From Aphelenchoides besseyi (lineage: Eukaryota; Nematoda; Chromadorea; Rhabditida; Aphelenchoididae), in contig JAMPIQ010000002.1 in NCBI GenBank assembly GCA_024699855.1, forward strand, positions 11,470,001 through 11,534,000: a stretch of 64,000 bases of DNA. The letters are read 5' to 3'. This document shows positions 24,062 to 35,069 of the stretch, piece after piece. The notes under the pieces were generated by a model. The model was not told where the DNA came from and made no database searches. It was given only the letters and a program-made list of their open reading frames with translations. Position 1 is the stretch's first letter, and each line of letters begins with the position of its first letter. Position numbers and translations under genes: made by a program.

Positions 24062-24297
24062 CCGTCCGAATGTTCGTTCATTTGCTTTCAATTACCAATT
24101 CCAAACTGCGCATTTTCATTGTCCACGGGATCTATTTGACGGGAGCAAATTACGAACAAACGTTGTTGTATGAGGTCGATGTTTCTAAGCGAAATTTGCT
24201 TTTTTGTTCGGTGCCATTTGTTGTTTTTCGGGTTTCTATTACGACCGTATCCATTAAAACAAAACGCATAGTCCAATCGCAAAACATAATTTTTTGG

Positions 24298-24315
24298 AAT
24301 AAAATTCTATTTATT
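24298..24315. terminator. Facing poly(A) signals between TMEM145-like and IL-17-like genes
   Basis: AATAAA plus at 24298-24303 and TTTATT (minus signal) at 24310-24315. The two convergent transcripts should meet or overlap here. Confidence 0.6.
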
Positions 24316-24453
24316 GAAAAGACGTTTGAAACACCCGTAGAAACGAAGACAACTCGATTGAGACCGCCATTTTGAAGAACTTGTAAAGCAAATTGATTAC
24401 ACGTACTTAGAGAAGAAGGACATTTCATCTAAATAAGAGGTTAGATATTCGTA

Positions 24454-26348
24454 TCAACGCTCTAACTGACCAACAAAACATTCGCACGATACGCGAACAT
24501 TCAGATTGAACTTCTGCCATACTTGACATTGCTGTGTACCGACATTGCGTAGAACCACAAAATTCATGTGCTTTTGTTTGCACTTACCATGAGCTACAAG
24601 AATGCTGATAAACTTTGATTTTAAACGATTGAAACAAACGATAGTCGTAAAAGTAGAGGCATGCTTTGTCTTCATCACACATGACTTCGTTAATGAACGG
24701 TGGAAAAAAGGTTTCCGGTAGCTTTCGAATTGCTTGACATGCTCCGCATAAACGTAAATAACCATCCTCTTCTTCACCTCTTTTGTCGCAACCGAACGGC
24801 ACAACATGAACATCTCCAATCAATTTTTGACGTTTTGGTGCACTGGTAGGCTCATCACTTCGACGTGAGTTGTCGAACGATCGCAACAAATCATCGGCAA
24901 GAATGTGTCTTTTGAATCGAACTTCGGCATCGGTCATTCGCAATGAAGGCGACGAGATTGTTCGTCGCGGTTCAGCACTAAAATCATGACATTTAAACAA
25001 TTGTAAATGATGCTACCGACTTACAAAGTCAGATTTCCTAGACGTGAAATAACATCTGGGGAACGAACATCACAACGAAGATTCAGTTCGGCAAGTATTC
25101 GCTCCAAAGCTTCCACATTCCGTTGTACTGCTTGTTTGTTGGATTTTTGCGATTTTACCTGTCGCTGAAACGACATGTAAAATGGTTTGTAAAGCCTGGT
25201 ATGCTAGATATCAATTCTTATTAGATATTTGAATATATCGTCACATAAAAATGGCCTTCTTACCTCATATTGGTCGACAATTGATCGATCGAGAAAACGA
25301 AACACACCGGCAACATCGTATGCCATTAGGTCAGGATTGTATGTGCCTTTTTGCTTGAGTTCACTGACCAATTCGGCTTGTGTGAGTTTCTTACACTCCT
25401 CGATCGTATGGTTTTGCTGAAACAGCGAAGCTCCGCCGATAGACGAAAGTTGACCGACCGTTGGCTCAAAAGATCTGCGTCTCGATTGTTCATTGTTTTC
25501 TGTATGACTTGTATGAACACCGAAAGCCTTGGCGGAATTTGAAGAATCATGTGTATCTTTTGTTTCAATTGGACTGCTTGTTCCTGTTATGTCGATATTG
25601 GATTGGGTCGTAGAAGTGGACGACGGTTCTTCGCTCACAGAATCAAAATCTTCAGAGACTAAAGTTGCCGTTGATTCAGTTGAAGAATCTGTTTCTGCAC
25701 TTTCAGTCGCGTTCGTGTACTCTTCTTCAATCGAACTCACGGGTATTTGAACGGTTTCCACTTCAATTTGCGGTTTAACGATTATATCGTTATCGGTCTC
25801 AGCTTTCGTTGTCTCATTCTGTCGACTTAATAGAAAAGTCGAATTCTGATCCGGTGAAGAATCGGAATTTGAAAGCGGTATAAAGCGTTTGGATTTACGA
25901 TCATCTTCGTTTAACATACGACTAACGTTGGCCAATGTACGTTCCAGAAAGTGCTTATATTCTTCGAGTTCACTCTCTGAAATATTATACCTATAAATGG
26001 TTACGTATGATTCAGCTTACGATTAGCACGTAGAATATCAAAGTTTTGCCAACGAACTGGGTTCATATTCTCTTGAACTTTGGTTGCAACTGTTGAATTC
26101 GAAACATCATTTCGTATTTGAAGATACTTTGAGTCACTTTCAATAGCGGTAGAGTTTGGCGAAGATTGTGGACGAGGAGTAGTGGTCGTATTGGTTGTAT
26201 TGCTCGTATTGTGTTTCGTTGTTTTGACGTCATTTAAGTCCTTAGAAGCGACACTAAGAAAAACAATGAGAAGAATTAACGAATGAACATGAAGCCAAAG
26301 TAGCAACTGAGTGCACAAACGACGTGAACGAGTTTGTGCACTTGCCAT
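24454..26348 (-). CDS. Prepro-protein with C-terminal IL-17-like cystine-knot domain
   Basis: Exons 26348-26021, 25976-25264, 25164-25025, 24977-24640 and 24593-24454 encode 552 residues. The N-terminus has a signal sequence or signal anchor (about 14-34). A long Ser/Thr/Glu-rich region with many N-glycosylation sites follows, then basic sites (SRRRS, EPRR, FKRH, PKRQ at about 441-444) suited to furin-type cleavage. The C-terminal ~100 residues hold nine Cys (457, 471, 474, 494, 500, 511, 529, 543, 545) in an IL-17-like pattern: FPPFINEVMC, AC, GKC, FVVLRN, QCQVW and the ending VRVSCECFV, compared with I-x-E-A-x-C, VLR and V-x-V-G-C-x-C-V in IL-17s. Secreted ligand is well supported; IL-17 membership is my best reading, with Trunk/PTTH- or Noggin-like knots as alternatives. 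The pro-region is far longer than in usual IL-17s. The last intron donor (GTTTGT) is weak. Confidence 0.72.
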
Positions 26349-28189
26349 TACTCCAACTGTCAATATAGTACAGAATTTGGCAATAAGGACTAGAAGTGTA
26401 CCGATGAACTGTTATGAAATTTAACCGGATTTCGATTGCCGTATAAAGTCGTAGGTTCAGAGCGAATAAACGAAATCCGTTCAATTACGCCTTAAGAAAA
26501 GTTGCGCGACTGGAAGCAGTTGGAGATCAACGATACAAAGAGCAGTCTCAAATCCATACGGCATGATTAGAAATGACGGCGAAATCGACGCTTTCACCAC
26601 AATTCACGAATCTGAGAGTAAGATTGCGGTTATATGAAGAGATTGTTGCATGCGTAAGAGAAAAGTCAATGGCACATAAGTGAAACCGAGATCCAACGAA
26701 GACGAGTTGCCAGCAAGATTCTTCACCACAACCGTCTTGTTGTCTAGCCGACATCTTCGACATAGTGTATTTTTTTATTAAATAAACAAATCATTTTGTA
26801 GACTTGAAAAGACAACAAGCTTCTTAATTGAGTGCTCTCTTCATTTGTTGTTGTTTTCTTGAAATCACAGTGTATTTATGAATTCGATCAGAAATCCAAT
26901 GTTTTCGGTAAAGTAAGAAGAGTTTTCGTTACAAATTTGTTCTCCAGTTCTCGACAACCGTCGAATGACTGTTGTCGTTGCTCGGCTGGTATAACTGACA
27001 ACTGATCTATTACCATTCGGTCGCACAAGATTTACGGTGTTTAAAGTGGAAAAAATGACGAAAACGACCTCCACTTCTTATCTGATAGACGTGATCCCCG
27101 TCGCTTATGAGCGCCAAAACTAATGAAGGACATGGTTGTGCAAACCCAAACTTTTCCAAGCGTTGATTAAGAACTTAATTAGGCACAAGAATCCAAGTTT
27201 ATTGAACTTTTTTATCAACTCCATTCGTGCAGCGCACATTCGACGAAGAACGTGATGAGACGGACGCCGATGGTTGGAGGTCCATTCGCTCGAAACGAAT
27301 TCCGAGAGTGCAAATTGACGAACAGAAGTGCGAAACAAGCAGCCGCCGTTCCTGCACATAAACACACACGATTCGCGTCGATTGAACGTCAACATGAATA
27401 TGCTCCAAATTGAAGACTCAGTCATCGGATCAGGAATGTTAGTTCCGTATTTCACAGTCAATAGAATTAGAGTGCGATCATAAAACAAATTCATCAAAGT
27501 AATTAATTTGAAGAAATTGGTTTTTTCATCATGAAACATTCGACGACGAGCAACGATCAACCACCGTACTGTTCGTTCCGAAGGCCTTTGACGTCTCAAC
27601 AACAATCGGCTTCTGTATGAACAAGCAATTTTATTGTAATAATGCATTCAAATACAACGATCATGGCTAATCACTTCACTTTATCTGACGACGAACAATT
27701 TCGCCGTCAATCAGATCTTAAGGTTGACAGTGTTTTGGCCGCCATTAAACCCGATCCAACTCGTACGAGGTGGTCCAGTGCTTTTGTTGGTTTGAAGGTC
27801 AACAATTGCTAAAAGATCACTGGTTCTTTTCAAAAGATTTCTTCGCTGGTCTTATTCGTTTCGATGTATGAATTTTGTATGAAATGTTGGCCGTCTGGTG
27901 AGCCCTTTTCCGCTACCAACATTGGGCCCTCTCGACAATCGTACATTTTCGAACAATAGTGATTGGCCTTTAACAAAACGAGACCAAAAACATGCGGTCC
28001 GATTTGAAAATCATCAGCATATTTGTTTCATTTCGTTGAATTCATTTTCACTACGCGTTTTGCCCTTCCACCTTATCGACGGGACGACGGCAGTAGTCGA
28101 TCGTCGCCTGATCTGTTACGGAAAGGTACACACCACAGGCCAATTGGCATTGATCAAAAATCTTGTCAATCGACCGTTTTGCATCTAAA

Positions 28190-28760
28190 GAGAGAGGAGG
28201 CAGCCGGTGAAGAGCGACAGCGAACCGTTTTGTAGACCGAAACGCATTCTCATGAACACTCCATGGGCGGCGGACGCGTTTGTGTTGAAGGGGCGGAGCA
28301 AACGTAAACGAGATCGTGTGTTGGCGACCGATTTTTGCTTATCGATTGTCGCGGCTGAAAATATGCAACGCCGCAAAACAGCCACAGTCCAGTTTGTGTT
28401 CAGTGCGGTTTTTGCCGGCGGTCGGGTCGAATTTTGCTTGTTACCGTCCACTGCGATCGATGCCATCGTCGTAGGTTTTCTTGTGCGATGGATGGGCAAA
28501 GTGTGTTCAAGGTGAGCGAGAGGGAGTTTGTTCAGTGAGTGAACTTCGCACCTGAAGCGATTTGAGGGGAAGAAGAGGTGAAGAAACGGGTCGTTTCGGT
28601 TAATCGCCGCCGTCGCGTCATTGCGGACATCAAGTGGTGAGTTTGTGCAAATCGGTCGGGGCTGCCTATGCGTCCAGCGATTTTTTGTCGGGGCTCCGGT
28701 CTGTGGGACGTCAAATGCCCAAATGACGATGGGCATCGTGGTGAAAGCAAATGAAATCGG
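28190..28760. promoter_or_regulatory. GC/CpG-richer island, possible promoter or first exon
   Basis: Visibly richer in G, C and CpG than its surroundings. Both strands have long open frames here (plus from 28252 to 28515, where TCAAG is followed by the donor-like GTGAGC; minus 28185-28736), as expected from low stop-codon density. It may be a CpG-rich promoter or an unrecognised exon; neither is shown. Confidence 0.3.
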
Positions 28761-31700
28761 ACAAGAAAACTGCGTCCAAAGGTGTCTGGTTTGTTGGATA
28801 TGTCCGCACGATTAAAACATTCGAAGCAGCAATGTTAAGTTCTACTGATTGGTAGAAATCAAGTGGGTTTTTTTTCTCTTCGGTCAACTGAAAGCACAGT
28901 CGTGTGTTCGGGTCGTCTTTATTGATCAACTATTGATCAACGGCTTTTTCGCTGATGGCCGTTTTGTTCCAATAAACCGCAGGGCAAAAAGACAAAGTTG
29001 GTGATCGACGGGGTCGCTTCTCACTGAGCGCTAATTCGACCCGCCCAAGTTCGACGCACCTCCCGATCTTTTGCGTCGCCCTTTCCACACATTCCGCCAG
29101 TGGTCGTCGCACAACGAGCCAGTTCAAAGTCCCACACGTCGTTGTTTCGTCTGTTTTACTTCGCCCTCTCACTTCTGCACCGATTTCTTCGGATTTTATG
29201 TCACCGAAATTTTTGTTTTTTCAGCTGATCAACTGGCAATGTTTACGAATACCCTTAAATCTGTGTATTTCATCGAAAATAATTTCGCAGATGAGATCAT
29301 AGATTTAGGGCATTTGTTTCATGAGCCACCAACTATTACGTTTTACGCATTAATTACTTTAATTGCTCTACGAAACCAAAAACTACACATTTCTATTCAT
29401 CTCCAATCCACTTCTACATTCTTCTACTCAATTCTTCTAATGCGAAACAGTTGGATTGATCGCTATCGAGCACCTAAAGTCGATGATTCTCCCTCTGATT
29501 TTGAGAAGTGAGATCAACGATTTTATGGCACTCGGTGCGGTCCGCAAAATCAATTTGCGTGACTAGTTGTAAAGTTTAAATGTTTTGATAACATCGATTG
29601 AAATCGTTGGTCACAAAAATGAAGACTTTTTCTTAGCTTGTATCGATAGCGTTTGGCGAAAATGAGTGTCAACGTGAGGACAGAGCATGAATCGAATTTC
29701 AAAATAACAGTTTTCATAACATGTATGTTTACAGAAAAAACCTTGAATTAGTCATTATTGACATAATGTGTTTCTTTAAATTCAATTAACCAAACTGATA
29801 GCAAACATAATGAGCAATCAGTCTTAACAGAAGTTAACTTACTCCGACGCTTCAAGCAGAACAAATACACGAGTATTGATGTTAAGAAACTGATCACTGT
29901 GCATTTCGATGTTCTTGTTTATCACCTTCGGATTCTGGTGACGTTAAAGCAGTGCGAGCGCTTTCCAGCAATGTGAAGCTCGCACCGTGGCTCTTTTCTT
30001 TTCAACGTTATATGCATTGATGCACGATGAAATAAGTTTATTCAATCAGCGTAATTCTGATCCAATTCCCAACAGAATGCAGAGGCTTAAGCAACAGCAG
30101 AATTAGTTCGCCAAACGCTTTTTTAGCACACGAACATCGCAATTTTGTCGCGCGTGTGGACGCTGAAATGTTTGCAAACACGTTGCAACAGCTCTCAATT
30201 CAACGTTTCCTTCTGTAAAAACAGACGTACTCATCGGGGTTTTACAGAACGTATTCGATGGTGACCCTCGACTTTCGTTAACAGAAACTTGTTTTGACCT
30301 TCTTGGTTTGAGAAATGCGTTAAACTTTGTTATTAGTGGCATCTGTAAGCCTTAAACTTTTTATAGAGCTGTTTGTTTGAATTGCTTAAGATTTTCGATT
30401 AATAGTCGAATGCCTGAAGCAAATTGCCGAATTCTGAATTCAACTACTGTAAAGTCTATGGTGCGTATTAAGGCATTAAGATTTTTCATTACATAGACGT
30501 TTTTTTGTGTTCTCATGCGACTTATTTTTGGGGTATAAACTTCACAAACAAACTTGTAACTGTTGGTTAATTCTTAGACAAAAACGGAGAAAATTTTGCG
30601 GTTACATGTTTGACTTTCTGCGCATTCTTATCACGTTAATTACAGTCAGTCCAGCCTCTGAATCCCAAGTGGCTAGTCGCTTTACAGTTCCAGTAATTTA
30701 AAGGCTTTTTATTCTGCAGTTTAAATCGTGAACTGAAAAAGATTGCAAATGCACGATAATCGAAATTTTTGGTTTCCAACATAAACTGCGATAAAGTTAA
30801 CTTGAAACGAGCACTAGAGATCGACGAATCTATTAACTTTGATTTCAGAGGTTACCCGGTCGTTGAGCATGAGCTTCTCAGTTCTGTTTTGAACACTCAT
30901 GTTTGTAGTGGTGTTCAAAGACACACAAATGTCATTACTTGTATATGGAACAATTCTGCGATACAAATCCGCTTCTGTGGACATATTGCGGCGGATGTTG
31001 TTTTTGTGACTGTCGACCAGCGTATAATTGGTTTCCGGACGAGAATTGTCATCGTATAATCATGATTGGGTATGCTGTTCTCGTTTCAACTTTTAATGAA
31101 CACGAAAAATGCTACCAAAAGTCGAGTTAAGATATTGTTAACAAAGTTGACTTTACAATTTAATTAACCCTATTGTTCGAAAAGTTTTCAATTTTTGATG
31201 TCGTATCTAACGAAGAATTCGGATTCGGTCAAGTTCAACGATTCGTCCAGACGAATGTTATTCGCGTAGATTTTGTAGACGAACATTAATCCCAATATTT
31301 AAGGGCTTCCATAGCATTGTGCTGTTAAATGAATTTTCCATTTCCGGCTTTCACGAATAATTTCTCAATCTAAGTCTTTGTCTTGCATTTCCACTCATTG
31401 GCCTTCACTTCTGTTGTTGCGCTTCGATTAGGCAGCGAATTGAAATCACAGCTTCTAATCTGCTTTTCGATCAGTAACCCTAGGGGAGTTGGTATTCGTT
31501 TTTAGTTTTTAGCTACCAACCAAACAATTCATGACTTACAGTTTTTTCGATTTGCGTATTAGGACAAGTCAAAGTTGTTTGAAACTTCTCTCGGTTTTCG
31601 ACATCCCATTGATATTATAAAGTTCATAAACCAATTTGCAATGTTCGTTGAAAATAAAATACAACCCGAATTAGGGATGATGAAGTTAATGGTTGTGAAT

Positions 31701-34700
31701 TCATTTCATCGAACATTTGCCTGTACTGTCCGTTTCTATTGCTCGCGAAGTCACTGCAAAGGAAGTAAATGAGCTCTTTTCCTACTCGCAACGAAAACGA
31801 ATTCATCATCGTTTTCTTAACACGTTATCCGTTCGCGTCAGCAAATTCGCATTGTCAGTAGATGGCTATTGTCTTCGAGTAGAATCAAATGTGCAGCAAC
31901 ATGTCGCGAAATCTGTTCGTAGACAAATTTGCGCTAAACTCGAATAAATTCAAGGCATCCGAACTTCAGCAGTTTGACCCTCGAACGAGACGCACGTTAA
32001 TACATTTTGTTATTTTCGCATAGCACATAGATTCAAGTGTATTCTTGCTCGCTTTGCTTTTGTCACTGTTCGAAAAAACGAAGAGCATTGAGCCGAGAAT
32101 ACCGTCAATTTCTACAAACCCATGAAATTTCGCAGCTCACTGTTTACTGTTGCCACGTATTTTCAAGAGAACGGTCCGTTGCATTAGTTAGTCAACGCTT
32201 TAATCGGCGTAAAATGCGTTGACGCCGCACACCTTTTGGCTTCGTTCGACCAGTGAGTCTTCAATTGCTCTATTCGACGCGGTCTGCTGCATTTGGTTAC
32301 CCGCCTCGGCCAATCTCCATGTTACATGGCGGAGCATCCTCATCCTTTGGCATTATTATCCTGTCTGTCATTTCGTTGGATTGCTTCCTCGTCTCCGTCG
32401 ATATTATCATTTACCGTTCGCTCAATGCACATCTTCATGCTTAGCATCCAATTCTTCTGGTCATTCGTAGTCAAGAATGATTAACCTTTGCGTCATCATG
32501 TTTTTAAACAATCAACTACAAATTCGATTACAGTGCAAGCGGGAGTTAGGCGCTATTCTAAAAGAAATTGGTTAACATGTGAGGTTGAACAATACGGATA
32601 CTCATTTAACGGCTATCCACGTTGAAAGAGATTTGATTGGATTGAGTGAAGAGCAAAACGATTAGAATGTTTTTATTCGGGCAATCTAACAACAAAGCAA
32701 TGTGTCGAAGAAGTGCTGAAAACTTCTGAGCATATTAGAGCGATTTCCGGTCCTTTCTTATAATTGAAGTTTGGGGGCTGTAGAACGTGTATTTCACTCT
32801 TGGCGTATTTGAAGGTAACCAACAAACAAGACCGCTTTTCTGTTGGTCTTTTAATCTTTTGACGCAAACATCGAGTTCCTTAAATCGTTCAAATAGAATC
32901 AAACATTGCATTTGAATTTCCTCTTGTTAGTTTTGAGAACAAAGGACTTCACATTAAACGACTTGTAATTTGAGTAGTTTGGTTTGAGTGTGTTTGTGGA
33001 TTCCGTTAAATCGCAAATAACTTCGGCAAATGGCATCGATAGAAAGCGTCTTCTTTTCGCGGTTTATTACGAATCTCGGGTTGGTTTCATTAGTTTGCGG
33101 AAGACCGTGCACTTACACTTTCGATTGCTTTCTCGAGTTAATAGTTTAATCTCCAACGAAATTCTATAACTTTGTTTTGTGTACGATGATTTGACGACGA
33201 TTGGAATTTCGGCATTGGAGTCGTATAAGAATTCGCTTATTTTGTCTCTATTTTATCCAAAAAAGAAACACAATAGAGCACCGACGAGGAACTTGGTGTG
33301 CTTTTAATACGTCTTTCTCGTTGTAATCCTATTCTTCAGGTGCCAAAAGAGGAAATGCGAGCGGAAATTATCAATGGAGATGTTTAATCTCCACTTCTAA
33401 TCGACCACTAAACTTGACTTTCTCTATTCGACGCTTGTAAATTAATCCTCTGTTTTCTCATTAACATCAATCTTATTCTGTTTGTTGGCATCAAAAGATG
33501 CGGACTTTGAAGTGGAAGAACGATCACGTGTTAGCGGATTGTATGCAAATTTCGTCTTGAGAACAGCGGCTGTGAGCCGAGTTTGTCGGACATTTTAATT
33601 TTATTCTTGTCGAAAACGTGGAGTCCAAGCAAATGTATTGGCGGCCATGAGCTGACTTTAAAACTTACGCATGTAACGAAATGAAATGCACGCTGGTGTA
33701 TAGAAACGTAAACGTGCTTGTCGGTCTCGACTCCAAAAACGACATCTCTCTACCGTTCGGTTTTGTTGTCGTTAATTCGTTTGTTCTCCACGTTTTCATT
33801 GCTCAATTAGTCACGCATTCTTGTCAGTTGTATGATGCAGTTCCAATGTGTTCGAGGTTCAATTGCTTGTTCGGACAAGTTCGTGTGTTTTCATTGTTTA
33901 CTGTAACATTCGAGATACACCGAGATTCCTATAATTCTTAGCACGACAAAGCTGATACGCAAGTTGATCGGATTAAACAATTTGAGGACTGAAAGTAGGG
34001 TTATTTTTACGTTGTTGTATTGTGGGTGGAGTAGGTGTGAAGAGGAAGAACGTGTGCAGAGATGTAGTATTGGACTGAATGGGATTATTAAATGAATGAT
34101 AAGCAAGTTCGAGAACTGCATAGCGCATCGTTGGACTTCTGGAAACCGGCAGACTTGACGGTTGCACATGAATGTGCGTCGTTGTTGCTAAACAAACTTG
34201 GAGCGCCAGTCGAGTAATTCGACAGAAGATGCGAGTGAAATGGAAGAGTAACTTATTCAATGAACAACGAGCAGATCTTTCCACTGTTACTACGCCACGA
34301 CCAGAATATCATACCACCTCCGCAAAAGTTTTTGTTAATTTTCCAATTAACAGTTTGTATTGTCTTCATTTTACGGAGTATTTACGTTAATCGCGTATAT
34401 CTTTGCAAAATTCGATTCCACATTTCTATCCGACTACAATTTGCTTCGTGTTATCTTCACGTTTTCTAGATCTAAACAGTCGCGTATTGAGTTCTTCAAA
34501 CTTGTTTATTGTCGTGTTATTTTAGAAGAGGAAACCAAGAGAATTATGCGCAATTCACTTTTGGTTAATTAATCTGCTGAACTTTGTTGTTCTCGAAGAA
34601 AAGCACCTGGTCACCCCATCCTTTGAGCGTGATTTCGATCTGAAACATTCACTCCGAACATTCATTGCATCAATCATCTTCATGTTTTCGTTATTCTCAT

Positions 34701-35060
34701 TAGAATCAACGTGGCTGATGATGTGATTGCGCGCATGTCGAAGCGCAACTTTCGATGGCGTTCTTCTCAACGGTGTAGGCTTTTGAGCTTAACCCTTTCA
34801 ATTGGTGTAATCAAACGTGCAACGTTGTTTGCAGTTTTTCATGCGAGGAATTGCGATCGTCTATGACGATGATAGAAAGTAGTGTATCAGTTTGACAACT
34901 TTTTCCGAGAAAACGTTGAATTTTTTTTATAAAAAAGCCAGAAAAATGTTTTTTTGAGCATCGGAGATTATGCTATTCCACCCTCTTCATCATTAATTGA
35001 TGATGCGTAACTAAAATATCAATTTGTCTTTGTGATCAAACTGCACATCATAATTTGACT

Positions 35061-35068
35061 TGTTTTAG
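35061..35068 (+). promoter_or_regulatory. Acceptor-like site directly before the amine receptor start
   Basis: TGTTTTAG ends one base before the ATG at 35070. Candidate trans-splice acceptor or end of a 5' UTR intron. Confidence 0.45.
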
Positions 35069-35069
35069 T

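Larger units (their letters stand above)
26349..35069. other. Gene-poor 8.7-kb stretch
   Basis: No gene could be supported. Many open frames (for example minus 27120-27647, minus 28185-28736, plus 29071-29511) lack family features and do not chain through plausible introns. The right part presumably carries promoter or 5' non-coding exons of the amine receptor at 35070, the left part the promoter of the IL-17-like gene. Base composition is AT-rich except for the island at about 28190-28760. Confidence 0.5.

Noticed and set aside
27120..27647. 175-codon minus-strand open frame
   Set aside because: No signal peptide, domain or family resemblance; composition is like random translation and no flanking exons fit.
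28185..28736. 183-codon minus-strand open frame
   Set aside because: Lies in the GC-rich island, where both strands are open; length is explained by low stop density.
29071..29511. 146-codon plus-strand open frame
   Set aside because: Starts in GC-rich and ends in AT-rich sequence with changing character; no family features and no continuing exon.
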